64,000 nucleotides of DNA from Lumbricus rubellus (lineage: Eukaryota; Annelida; Clitellata; Crassiclitellata; Lumbricidae): the NCBI GenBank assembly GCA_945859605.1, contig OX243811.1, forward strand, positions 63,975,804-64,039,803. Reading direction: 5' to 3'. The translations under genes were made by a program, and so were the position numbers. The notes beneath the pieces are model-generated. The model saw only the letters and a program-made list of their open reading frames with translations, did not search any database and was not told the origin of the DNA. Positions 17,544 to 28,490 of this stretch are shown here, in pieces. The first letter of the stretch is position 1; each line of letters begins with the position of its first letter.

Positions 17544-20500
17544 TACGGCTGCGAGATCATGGCCAAGAATGCATGAAAATTAGAAGACCTCTGAGCCACC
17601 AATATTGCAACCAGCCTACCACACGTGCCACGTATTGTGATTTACAGATGAAGACCAGCAACAACTTCATTCTTCTGCCCTCGGGTCATTATATTTGTGA
17701 ATGCGAACGGATTAATACCGATGTTTTGCGGATTGTCTGACATTTCTGCAGGTGCTGGAATAGGTGGATACCATTTAACTTCTATTTAACAACGACTCCG
17801 CCGAGTTTTATGGCTGTACCATAAAATGTTGCCCATGAATAAGCGAACTACTGTGGCAGAACAACTGGGGGGGGGGGAAGTTTCCTGCCAATGATTTTGA
17901 TGTCAACGATTAATTTTAGTGTGTCAACAGAAATGCGTGTCTCATTCATTGCGGAAATTCATACAGCCTCCTTCAAGGCAACTACTCAGAAGAGACAGCG
18001 ACCCAACCATCCAAAAAAGTACAGTAGGCCTAAAGGGAAAATTTCCGAGCCCAGCGAGGTTGGTGCTGAGTGCTGACAAGTCAAAATGCCATTTATAGGC
18101 CTATACTCGAAATATACAAAATAATAGCCTACTAACTAGATATTTGCATGTTCATCGCTTTAGCGTTCAAAAATATTATTCGCTATTGTATGGGTTACAC
18201 CGTTACAGCGATCGTCGTATACAAGTTGGATTGACAAAAAGCTTGATAACTAGAAGTCGGATTGACGACATAACTTTTTACTTAAATAGAAGCGTGATCC
18301 ATGAAAAGATTCTTGCTGGCGTTAGAGCTGGATTAATGAAATATATTTGCAATATAATTAGAATTTCAATTGATAATACATAGTTGTTGCTCAAATAGGA
18401 GCTGGACTAATTCAACGAATTTTTGCCTAACTGGAAGCTGGATTGGCGAAAAAGGACTCAAGGACTCATGTCATGGTAGAAGTGAAAACCATACCATTTC
18501 ATCCGCCAAAAAAGTTGATGACCTTTTTTAGGCGAAATTTTCTGGAAAATCATCATACCATTTCATCCGTAGTCATCTGGCGAAAATTTCGGGAAAATAG
18601 TCGTTTAGTCGAAATTTGCTCCTGAAATTTTCCCCCCCGCATCTGTGGGGCCCCCTAAAGTGTGGGGGCCCTGTTCGGCCGAACATGTTGAACATGCCTT
18701 AATCCGGCCCTGTCTATCCTAGGTATCAAGTAGCCTACATGTAGGTCTACAACTAGTGTGCTTAGAGTGGAGCTCTCAGCTCTATAGACCATTTTAGAGG
18801 CACGTAGCTTTACGCACATTTAAAATCGGGTCAAGGTCTTGCAAAGTAGGGCATGGTAAAATATATCTCTAACACAAGGACGGTCAAAACAAGTAGGCAA
18901 CGGTGGATATACAGAAGTTTTGGTTGCGACTTGCGAGTTATACCAGCTGAAGCTTCGAAGCAGGAACCTTCGAATTACTTGTAATGTGAAGAGATTTCCA
19001 AACACCAGCTGGAAAAGATATTGAATAGCTAGATTTAGAAGATCCAGCAGCATTCTGTAGTGTAGTGAATAGATCATTTTTGACAGCCACCAACTTAAAA
19101 ATAGAAAACTGTTTATATACCCTTTACATAGTATCAGGTACATCTGATTGCAGGTGTAGACTACGCCCTTAGCTTATTGCTATAATAGGCCTACACTCAA
19201 CCTTGGACTAGTGTTGTTTGAGGGCATTTTTACTCAAGGCTTATTGTAGAAAAACTGGTTGCTGATAATGGCTTGTGTATGCCAATGGGTCATCCTTGGG
19301 TTAAGCACTTAAGCATGCATAGGCTAAACATTTCAATCCTATTAAGCGCTGACAAAGGACTGCAGCACTGTATATCTACTCGAAGTTCTCGTTATGCTTG
19401 CATCCCTTCGTTGATTCTGTTGCAGAATCATATGTCATCATTACTGTAGACCAGGTTTAACCACTCTGCGGGAAGCCGAAAGACGTCACAGTCATCCACT
19501 GTGCTGCCACAACCAAGTTCACTGGGGCAACGCCTAGGTGCATAAGCACAGACCTTGTGTCGTGAGCTCATGGGTCACCACATTCCGTTCTTTCTTTAAC
19601 CCTCCCCGAATGAGGGAAAGAATGGAGTCGCGGTTTGTGTCAGGTTCATGCCGGGTGGGTTGTACCAGATCAAGCTGGCTACCCGAGTACTTTTCCTAAC
19701 CCCTTTCCAATCGTTCTTGTCGACTGCTATCTTCGAGAAGTTTCACCGCTCATTAGTCAATGTTTTCATACAAATAATGATAGCTGCGGCACAGTCCACC
19801 ACACGCCACAAATCCAGAGATTCCACACATAATTATAGGCGCACTTTTGGTCTTTCTCATGTTCATTTTTAGATTTGGAGGCAAGCATCGTGACACTACG
19901 TCCACTATTTAAATTTCAAAATAAACATCACAGGCCTATATTTTAAAGCAAATCTCCTATCTTAAATGACCTCCAATGCCCAGTTCTCCTTAACCGAAAT
20001 CGTATAATGTACAATTATTGTAGCCTACATAGGCCTATAGGCCTAAAATTGTAATCTCCAAATTTCTAACGCCACTTGAAAGCCAAGCGCAGGGCACCAG
20101 CTTATTCACGAGCACTAGTTGTAGTTGTGATGTACTGGTACACTACAGGAGAACACAGCGGCCGGTTGGTTGTCTTTACAGCCATTTCAGCGGACGACTC
20201 CCAATCTACATGTATCACTGACTGTCTGATCCCACTGATAATTATAAGCGTTGCAAAATAGTCGGTTTAAAGGCGGTAGTCAGGATAGAATTAATAACCT
20301 CACAATCATTTTCTCACCATAGTCAGCGGTACACCAGTGACTGGATCATCTGGATGTGTATATCGAAGGTGTCATGTGTGAAGAATTGCCTTGGCTACCA
20401 ATAAAAATCACCGAGAGTGAGTTCTAAAGACTTCAGAAATAGCAACCTTCAGACAGCGCATCCTCGTTTTTTTAATTTGGCAATGCCTTTCGGTCTGTTC

Positions 20501-20934
20501 AATGCCTGGCCATAGACTATTCGGTCTGACGTCCATTTCTACCTGGTTGCCTCATAGACCAGAACTTCAGCTCTACGGTGTATCTTTTCTGAAACAAGGT
20601 ATAGCCTATGCCCTGTGAACAGTGACTTATGAAAGTTCCGGTCCATAGAGGTTGGAGACTCCTCCCACCGGCTCCAGTGTCTTGGGCGGGAGACCCGAAC
20701 AAGAATTTTAAAAATTACGACACGACATCTTGTAACGATTCAAATAATGTCATATTGCAATGCAATTTAATGTGATATAAATCCTACAAATTTCTCACCG
20801 TTCACAAAAGCCAAGACGTCAGGAGACCAGAGTATTTTTAACCGACGTTAAATTACCACTTTGGTATTGCATTCATATTTCATGAGCCAATGTGTAGACT
20901 CTAAGGGATCTGACATCTGAATCGCAGTTTCAAA
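17544..20934. other. Gene-poor DNA with decayed repeats
   Basis: No convincing exon seen. Contains a degenerate AGCTGGATTGACGAAAA-type repeat near 18215-18460, GACCTTTTTTAGGCGAAATT-type MITE remains near 18500-18710 and a dispersed repeat at 20055-20110. TAGGCCTA motifs are dense. Confidence 0.55.
18215..18460. repeat. Decayed AGCTGGATTGA minisatellite
   Basis: Six or so irregular units of GTTGGATTGAC / AGCTGGATTAATGAAA / GAAGCTGGATTGGCGAAAA, the core found inside the MITEs at 25807 and 53034, here without terminal arms. Confidence 0.6.
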
Positions 20935-21228
20935 CAGGGGTGAATACATAAATTTTCCAAAGGGGGCCAAATTTTTCACTTTGGAAAATGTGCTGATCCT
21001 GGGCAGAAAAAATCTGATGACTTTTTTAAGTCATCCGATCGGAAAGTCTAAAAAGATACCAACAGGCTATTTTCCATCCTGCAAAATCTGATGACCTTTT
21101 TTAGTCATCCAATAAAAAAATCCGAAAAGATACCAATTTCAAACCGAATGGAGGGGCCACGATACATGGGCATTTCTAATGCCAATTTCTAATGTCAATG
21201 CCGGATTGGCCCTCTGGATCCGCCTCTG
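20935..21228. mobile_element. 294 bp MITE, CAGGGGTGAATACA end, imperfect 8 bp TSD
   Basis: The left end CAGGGGTGAATACA pairs imperfectly with the right end CTGGATCCGCCTCTG. Flanks GTTTCAAA and GTTTCAAG match at 7 of 8 positions. The interior has two inverted-type blocks GATGACTTTTTTAAGTCATC and GATGACCTTTTTTAGTCATC. Same family as 45902-46204. Confidence 0.8.
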
Positions 21229-21445
21229 GTTTCAAGTGTATGGCTACAGAGTAGGCCCTATGCCTAAGTAAGTAAGCTTATTATTGAAGTCGCCCTCCTT
21301 ATTTTCCGTTCATCGAAAGCCTAAGGGGAATTTTGAGAAGACACGAGAGTCAGTCTACCGATTAAATGTGTCCATGAGAGATAGGCTAAGTGTTTGTTGA
21401 CGAGGTCTGAAAGCCAGAACCACCTGCTGTTCTTGCCAACAGAAT

Positions 21446-21737
21446 CATAGGCGTAGAAGACGGGGTCCAAGGGGGCAAATGCCCCCAATTTTGGGAAAAT
21501 CTGATTTTCGGGTAAGTAGACCCGGAAAATGTATAAAATGTCTGGCAAAAGTAACTGAAATTTGGAATTTTCTTACGATTTTGACCGGATGACTAAAAAA
21601 GTCGTCAGAATTTTCGGGCAAAAAGTGACGAGAATTTTCAGAATATTTCGGCCGGATGACTTAAAAAAGGTCGTCAGAATTTTCGGCCAAAAGTTTAAAT
21701 CCCCCCCCCAACTGCTGAAATGTCCCCTACGCCTATG
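21446..21737. mobile_element. 292 bp MITE, CATAGGCGTA termini, 8 bp TSD
   Basis: Ends CATAGGCGTAG and CTACGCCTATG, with exact duplication AACAGAAT at 21438-21445 and 21738-21745. The interior carries GGATGACTAAAAAAGTCGTC and a second GGATGACTTAAAAAAGGTCG block, each able to fold locally. Confidence 0.88.
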
Positions 21738-22506
21738 AACAGAATAGGCCTACTAGGATTTCGGAAAATCAGAAGGTCATGATGAATATTTAAATTATCT
21801 TTATAGTTGTAAAGACTGAAGATGGTAGGTTAAGCTTATAATATTAGGCTATATCTAAATCAAAAGTCTTAACAGTTGTTCGCTCCGCAGAGCAGCGATT
21901 ACAACCATTTGAGGATCGGCTCTGAGCCCAATGTATTGACACATATTTTGAAACGCCTCCATTAATCGAGTGTCAGTGGTCGAGACCGAGAGAACCACAG
22001 CTTTAGCTAAACAGATCATGGCAGAGGAGAGCTTATGAGTTATGACAACTCAAAAGTGTCAACTATGTTAATGTTGTTGAATGGAAAACTTTTTATCTTT
22101 TGTTATAGTGTAGGCCTATGCATGGCATCGTATATCAAGCTGCAAAACATGGGCTTAAATAAGCCTACAGTGCAAAAACTAATGATAAAGGCTGAAGAAT
22201 GGTGATCACTGATTAGTTGTGATGACGCTGACGTAGTCTATGCCAGTTTCAAGGACGTTTGCCCCTTTCATTCTTTCACAGTGCCTATGCCTTTTTTTTA
22301 TCTCCACGGGGTGCCTCGCATGTCACGTAGTCATTGTGCTGAAATCCTAGGCCCGCCCTTGACGCGCAGTGAGCGTAGCAAACGTTGAAAATCTATTATA
22401 AAGACGATCAAACGTGGGATAATTTAAAAAAAATTATTATGTAGGAGAGAGTATAAAGGATTGCGTTCACAACAATCCATGAAGCCTAGTTTGTTAGCCA
22501 TATTAA

Positions 22507-22904
22507 CCCTTTCCAGCCCGAATTAATTCTAGCCATCAGAAAAATTTTTGGGGGGTTAAATCTCATCATTCCCACCTAAAATAAGCTAGAACTATAAAAA
22601 AATTTATTTGATCACATTTAATTAATAAATGGTGGAAAGGGTACAATTGGACCCAGTGGGAGTTGGCGGCTTAGTTCAATGTTGCACACCTACTGTACAT
22701 ATACATGCATGCATAAGCACACATACATACATACATACATACATACATACATACATACATACATACATACATACATACATACATACATACATACATACGT
22801 ACATACGTGCATACATACAATGTCATACATACATACATTCTTACTTACTTACTTACATACATATATACATACATACGTACATACATACATACATACATAC
22901 TTGC

Positions 22905-22935
<31 letters not shown>

Positions 22936-23363
22936 CATACATACATACATCATACATACATACATACATACATACTTGCATACATACATACTTACTTACT
23001 TACATGCATGCATACATACATACATACCTACATACATACATACGTACGTACGTACGTACGTACATACATACATACATACAAACTTACTTACATACATACA
23101 TACATGCATACATACATAGTACTACATATCATACAAACATTCATACAAACATACATGCAAACAAACATACTTACATACCAGTGCAGGCCTACATACATAT
23201 GCACATACATAAAGCCATACATGCATACTTACATACATAGACACAGCCATACATAGATACGTACATGCATACACACTTGTATGTATGCATGTGTGTATCT
23301 ATGTATGTATGTATGTATGTATGTATGTATGTATGTATGTATGTATGTATGTATGTATGTATG

Positions 23364-23395
<32 letters not shown>

Positions 23396-23987
23396 CATGT
23401 ATGTATATGTATCAAATCATTTTATGTATGTATGTATGTATGTATGTATGTATGTGTAAGCATGTATGTTTGTCATGTATGTATGCATGTATTTATGCAT
23501 ATGCCTATATAATTTTGTATGTATTTATGCATAAAATGTATAATGTATATGTTTACCCGTGTATGTAAGCTCGTTCTCTGAAGGACTGTTGTTTGTACAG
23601 TCAATTGCCGTTGGGTCCATTTGGACCCATTCACTTTATGGATCAAAAAACTTCCACTTGGACTTATCAACACTAAATATGTGTCCTACTACACTCTATT
23701 CTACCAATATGCAAACTATTAATTACAGTAACAGAATTTTAAAACAGCCCCCACCTTTTCTGATTTTATCTTGAAAACTAGCAAATATTTATGTCAAAAT
23801 TCCCACTTAGAACGACAACTGTCACGTGACCACTTACAGAAAATCATAAGACATGTAATATGCTAAATAAAGTATTGATTTAGCTGTGGTCATAGTATGG
23901 GTCCAAAGTTACCCACTGGGAGTTAAAAGTGATTTTATGATACAAACAAATGTATGGGTCCAATTGGACCCGGTGGGCTGGAAAGGG
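22507..23987. mobile_element. 1.48 kb TTAA-flanked element (piggyBac/Kolobok type) with inverted tetranucleotide arrays
   Basis: TTAA at 22503-22506 and 23988-23991 flank inverted ends CCCTTTCCAGCCC and GGGCTGGAAAGGG. Inner conserved blocks GGGTACAATTGGACCCAGTG and GGTCCAATTGGACCCGGTGG are also inverted. The middle holds a CATA array turning into a TATG array. No transposase; the long ORFs here are only repeat-coded. Confidence 0.85.
22705..23460. repeat. (CATA)n then (TATG)n inverted microsatellite
   Basis: About 560 bp of ACATACAT-type repeats with CTTA and CGTA variants, then about 180 bp of TATGTATG, meeting near 23275. The two halves are complementary and could form a long hairpin. Confidence 0.97.
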
Positions 23988-24209
23988 TTAAGAATCTGTT
24001 TGCAGTCGGATTAGAAACATTTCATGACTTTGACCATCCAAAGGTATTTGCCGTTATCTAGGTAGACACCCTTTCAAAAAAGCATCGTCATAGTAAGAGT
24101 ACTAAACCCTTATTCGAAGTTCCAGGGTTTTCAGCGAATCCAGAACTAAGTCGTGGCTGCCCATGGTCCCATGGGCAGTCAGTCCTCTCTTTCGGCTGTC
24201 ATCCTCCCA

Positions 24210-24370
24210 TCTCTAGTGCTTCTTGTGATGGCGCGGCTTAGGGTGATGTAACGAAGAGCAAACGGTTGCGAGATCGCTTCCCACCACCCTCCCAACAGGT
24301 CCACTCAACCTTCCATTCAGCAGATGGCGTTTGTAAATTAAGTAATAGAACGTAAGGGCGCCTTGCATGG
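24210..24370. repeat. Dispersed repeat shared with 15330-15490
   Basis: Shares GATCGCTTCCCACCACCCTC, a CATTCAGCAGATGGCGTTTG block and GGGCGCCTTGCATGG with the other locus. Function unknown. Confidence 0.5.
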
Positions 24371-24716
24371 CTGCCGACAGTTATAACTTGTAATCATCCG
24401 TCATTATTGAATGTAATGTCAGTTTGAAATCAATCAGTGCTGGCCCTAGCCCGAAATTTCGCTCCACACAAAGCATAGACTACATTTGACGCCCTCAGTC
24501 TGGCCTGACACAATTGCTGATTTCAGTCACAACTCAATGAGGAAGCAGCCAGAGCATTCACGCTCAACTAAATTATTCATTATTGTGTTTATTGGTAGAT
24601 TCTGCACACAAACCTGGATAGGCTAATATTTAACTTTTATTATTTTGGTCAAAAAGAAGTGAAACACCAAGGACTGCTAAACCCAACGACCTTATAAGTT
24701 ATAAATATTACCATAG

Positions 24717-25603
24717 CGTGCCCCTAGAATTATATAGTACTATGTCCACTTTTTTGAAAAATCAACCTAACGCTATATCCGTTATGGCGGTGACTTGGGC
24801 TATGTCCTCAGCCGTCTAGCTTAACTGGAAACGCTTTGTAAAGCTCATATGCCAGTGCACAATAGTTCTATGTCCATAAATTTTTAAGGTTTTTCAAAGC
24901 TATAAAGGCACATGTCCACAACCAATAGCAAGTGTAATTTGTGTCACGTGATTTTAGGTGACAATGTTCTATGTCCTCAAAAATACACAGCGATTTAGGA
25001 ATGCGTGAGCTATTGCTATACTGCGTTAAGTCCATAGCCAATAGCAGTGAGAGATTAGAACACGTGACCCAGACTTGTTGACAGAAATAATGGTGACGCT
25101 TAAAACCCAGTCGATGTGGCTTAGGAAAACTTGCAAAAAAGCGAAATTTAGACGATTGTTTTAACCGGCAGTGCGAATCTAAGATTAAAAGGATAGCTTT
25201 TAAGAAATATAATAGTATTCTGTGAAAAAGTTCAAGCCAAACGGAAATATGACAGTACGACGTCGCTTCAAGATTGTTGCATAACAGAATTGCTAGTGGA
25301 GACAATGTACATGTAGCCTACGCAATCGTATGGTTTTCTGTGTCCATAATCGCGTGCTATACTGCTCTATGTCCAAAAAATTGTCACCCCTGCCATAATT
25401 ATATATAAATTACTCATATTAAATTTAAATTATGATCAAAATAAACATTACGATCATACTAGGGGAAAACAGTGTTGTCCGAAAATGTAAATTTAATCGC
25501 CATCAATGAAACAGGGAAAAACATTTTCGTCACCAAATCTTAAAATTCGTTTTTCTCAGTTTCGCAAAAAGGGGACATGGAACTATATAATTCTAGGGGC
25601 ACG
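24717..25603. mobile_element. 887 bp element with CGTGCCCCTAGAATTATATA termini and 4 bp TSD
   Basis: Inverted ends CGTGCCCCTAGAATTATATA and TATATAATTCTAGGGGCACG, with ATAG duplicated at 24713-24716 and 25604-25607. The interior repeats CTATGTCC followed by A, T or C at least seven times in one orientation. A minus-strand ORF of 145 codons (25305-24868) has no recognisable domain. Superfamily not assigned. Confidence 0.8.
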
Positions 25604-25806
25604 ATAGGTCAATTTGTAGTGGCGTCCCTAGAATTTTAGAATTTGACATCTCAGGCATTTGTATGCATCATTGCTCATAAAGCCGGGTCTTTACTCAGTT
25701 ATGATCTGACAATAAAACTCGCCATAAAACAAGAAATCAACTCGTAGGCCTACACCTGGCACGGTTTTTGCGAAAAGCTTGAGAAATGTTTGAGGCCCAC
25801 ACTGAC

Positions 25807-26416
25807 GGTTCCACGACAACTCGTCTACCGACAACTCGTCTAACGACAACTCGTCTCCGGACAATTGGTCTAACGACAACTGGTCTACTGACGAATAGTA
25901 TTGATGAAATAGAAGCTGGATTTACGAAAATGCTTTTTTTGCTTAAATGGAAGCTGGATTGATGATTTTCATTCATGTATTCCAACATGCACCCGTTTCT
26001 ACTTCAAATCTAAAAATACCTTCATCCAGCTTCTATTTCTCGCCTGTTATTTTAGTCAATCCAGCTTTTATTTCATATATAAAAATACCCTGATCCAGCT
26101 TCCGTTTCTTAAGCGCTTTTCTTATCAATCCAGCTTCCATTTCAGATCTAGAAATACCTTCATCCAGCTTTTATTTACCATGCGTTATTTTCGTCAATCC
26201 AGCTTCTATTTCACCTGTAAGAGAACCATCATCCAGATTTCATTTCTCTTGCGTTTTTTCATCAATCCAACCTCCATTTCACCTCTAAAAACTATAATAC
26301 AGGTTCCATTTCTCAAGCGCTGGATAAGTTGTCAGTAGACCAGTTGTCGTTAGACGAATTGTCCGGAGACCAATTGTCGTTAGACGAGTTGTCGTTAGAC
26401 GAGTTGTCGTGACACC
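25807..26416. mobile_element. 610 bp MITE with arrays of 15-mers at both ends, 9 bp TSD
   Basis: Each arm is a set of diverged 15 bp units of the type ACAACTCGTCTAACG, inverted between arms. Terminal GGTTCCACGAC and GTCGTGACACC. Target duplication CACACTGAC at 25798-25806 and 26417-26425. The core is a set of CATCCAGCTTCTATTTC-type units. A 9 bp TSD fits Mutator-like elements, but this assignment is an inference. Confidence 0.85.
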
Positions 26417-26425
26417 CACACTGAC

Positions 26426-27880
26426 ATTGCATTGCTTAATCATCACAGTAGGCTATTTCTATTATAGATAGCAGACGTCTTGCGCTTTAAATGACCAAAG
26501 CCTAAACATGCCTACATCAAACAGACATTGGTGGACTGGTAAGAATTCTTGTAGAAATCGTAGCCTAACTACGAATGAATCGTAGAGACCGAAAGGGTCA
26601 GTATTAGTGTACAATGTCATCTCCTGTCATCTCGCCTCTACACTAGGCCTAGGGCCTAGGCCTACTTTGACTCTATGATCAATTTAGCATATTAGTTTAT
26701 CAAATTTCAGTAATAGGCTACAAAGAAAATAATATCATTGTCTCTCATGGAACATCAATCAAAATATTTCACTGATAAAAAAACCACCAGAATACTACTT
26801 ACTGCTCGCAGTCCGACAAGGCCCGTCATAATTTATTTCGCCTGCGGTTCTTAACCGCCAAAAATCAGACAAAAATCTAACAACTTATGTCACGAAATGT
26901 TTGCACGTGAATACGCTATTCCCTGGAGATACACACGACTTAAATAAACATTATTACGGCATAAATCACGTGGTGCTCATTCTATAACCTAACTATTAGC
27001 CTACTTAGTCTTGCGCGGCCTAGTTTTGAAAGCAGGTCACAGATGCACGTACGTCATCACTCAACGCATCAGCGCCTTTGCTCAAAAGCAGCAAATTTAA
27101 TCAGCCTAATATTGTAGGCTACGTGAGCATGCTGTTCTGTTGATTAACTTCTAGCTGACTAGCTCCTTTGGAGCCGATCGCAGTGCACGACCATGACCCA
27201 CTTAATCTACAGGGTTCGCCATAAAAAGTAATCCCTACGACGTTTTGCCAATATCTTGACCAAAAATACGAATTTTTCAAATCAAGTTTTACGGGTTAAA
27301 GATAATTCCCATCTACGTACAAATTGTCTTATAGGCTATCTAAACAAATAGGAAAGGACATTTTTGAAGTCTTAAACCATGGTTTTAAGAAGTTTTCATA
27401 ACTTTATCGCTCATAAAACAGCTCGCAAACAAGAGCCTGAAAAGTGCTCTAGCTGATGTCAAAATTTACCCAGCCTCCATGATCTTTTTCTTTCATCTGA
27501 AGTTCTGAACGTGTAACTGGTTACTCTCTGATGCCCCGCTCACGTAATCTAGAGATAGGCCTACCACGATGTGATTCATAAATTGGAAAGGAATTTTCAT
27601 TCATTTCAAGAATTTATATAGCGCCCCTTTAGGATGACTTGTTTGACGCTAATATTTAGTGATTATATTTTATTTAACTTGTGAGTTTAATTTGTACATT
27701 TCTTATTATCTTTAATTACTTCTATGTAAGGTCTAACAACTATAATGATGTTCTATGTCCCATTGTGCGCTTCTGAGCTTTGTAAGGAGGGCATTTTCAA
27801 GTTTCTGTTGTATTGTATTATTGTATTGTGCGTTTACAAGTGGAGTAAAAAAGAAAATACTTACTTACGTATTTTGTACT
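26426..27880. other. Non-coding DNA upstream of the micropeptide gene
   Basis: No exon recognised. A GAATTTATATAGCGCCCCTT repeat fragment lies at 27610-27650 and a TGTATTGTATTATTGTATTG tract near 27810. Confidence 0.5.
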
Positions 27881-27881
27881 A

Positions 27882-27966
27882 TTACGTCAGTAAGCAATGA
27901 CCTCTCGTAGGCTATATAAAGATACGTGTAAATTACGTCATAGAATTATGTTTATTACCTACGTCA
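27882..27966 (+). promoter_or_regulatory. Candidate TATA promoter with CRE/ATF-like sites
   Basis: TATATAAA at 27913-27920 is flanked by TTACGTCA at 27882-27889, TTACGTCA at 27933-27940 and TACGTCA near 27960. The ATG of the micropeptide ORF lies about 147 bp downstream of the TATA box. Spacing suits a compact inducible promoter, but no transcript evidence is available. Confidence 0.45.
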
Positions 27967-28066
27967 TCAGCTGTTGCTTTGAAATCATCAGCTATTGTTA
28001 TTTTCGGCATCAAAAGAATTAGATTAAGAATTAAATTACAGAATTAAATTGAGTACAGCGTTGATC

Positions 28067-28201
28067 ATGGTCTGTTTCTGCAGTGTATTCGGTCTGCTTT
28101 TTGCAATTGGCATCTTGCTACTCTGCTGCGGAGGTCCCGGCTGCGCAGTCTGCGCCGGTGCGACCGCCACAGCGTCAGCTACACAAGCGAAGATGCTTTA
28201 A
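28067..28201 (+). CDS. Candidate 44-residue cysteine-rich membrane micropeptide
   Basis: An ATG-to-TAA ORF of 44 codons. Residues 7-19 form one hydrophobic helix (VFGLLFAIGILLL), preceded by C3 and C5 and followed by C20, C21, C26 and C29, glycines and an Ala/Thr-rich tail ending QAKML. The GC content rises sharply exactly over the ORF compared with its AT-rich surroundings. A TATA box and CRE-like motifs lie upstream. I do not recognise the family. It could also be the last exon of a larger gene, since TTACAG occurs 30 bp before the ATG, or a chance ORF. Confidence 0.5.
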   Translation: MVCFCSVFGLLFAIGILLLCCGGPGCAVCAGATATASATQAKML

Positions 28202-28344
28202 CTTCTTTTCACCTCTTCTGAGCGATGACAAAACGACATATTGACACCGGTTAGCATCAACTTCGAAGCCCACGAATTAAATAGGCAAAATCTAACATTA
28301 GTTAGTCTCTTTAGCGAAACTATAGTATAGGGGACCGAATGACG

Positions 28345-28490
28345 TCACTAACCCTACCTAACCGACACTCACGACGCCTAACTTGACCACCACCGACCCT
28401 CACGCCTAACCTGACCACCATCGACCATCACGACGTCTAACTCTAACCTGACCTTAACCAACCCTCGCGACGCCAAACCTGACACAAAAC
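28345..28490. repeat. CCTAACCGACCCTCACGACG minisatellite
   Basis: About five diverged units of roughly 30 bp, CTAACCTGACC..CACCGACCCTCACGACG. The same unit appears inverted in the core of the MITE at 62945-63463. A TGACGTCA octamer sits at its left edge (28340-28347). Confidence 0.75.

Noticed and set aside
22629..23568. ORFs of up to 203 codons rich in His-Thr-Tyr-Ile or Met-Tyr-Val-Cys
   Set aside because: Products of the CATA/TATG tetranucleotide array; three frames give the same repeat.
24868..25305. 145-codon minus-strand ORF as a host gene
   Set aside because: It lies wholly inside a delimited transposon, has no recognisable domain and no splice or coding signature.
25807..26416. CRISPR-like array of about 15-mers with regular spacing
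   Set aside because: A eukaryotic MITE: units are diverged, inverted between the arms, and flanked by a 9 bp target duplication.
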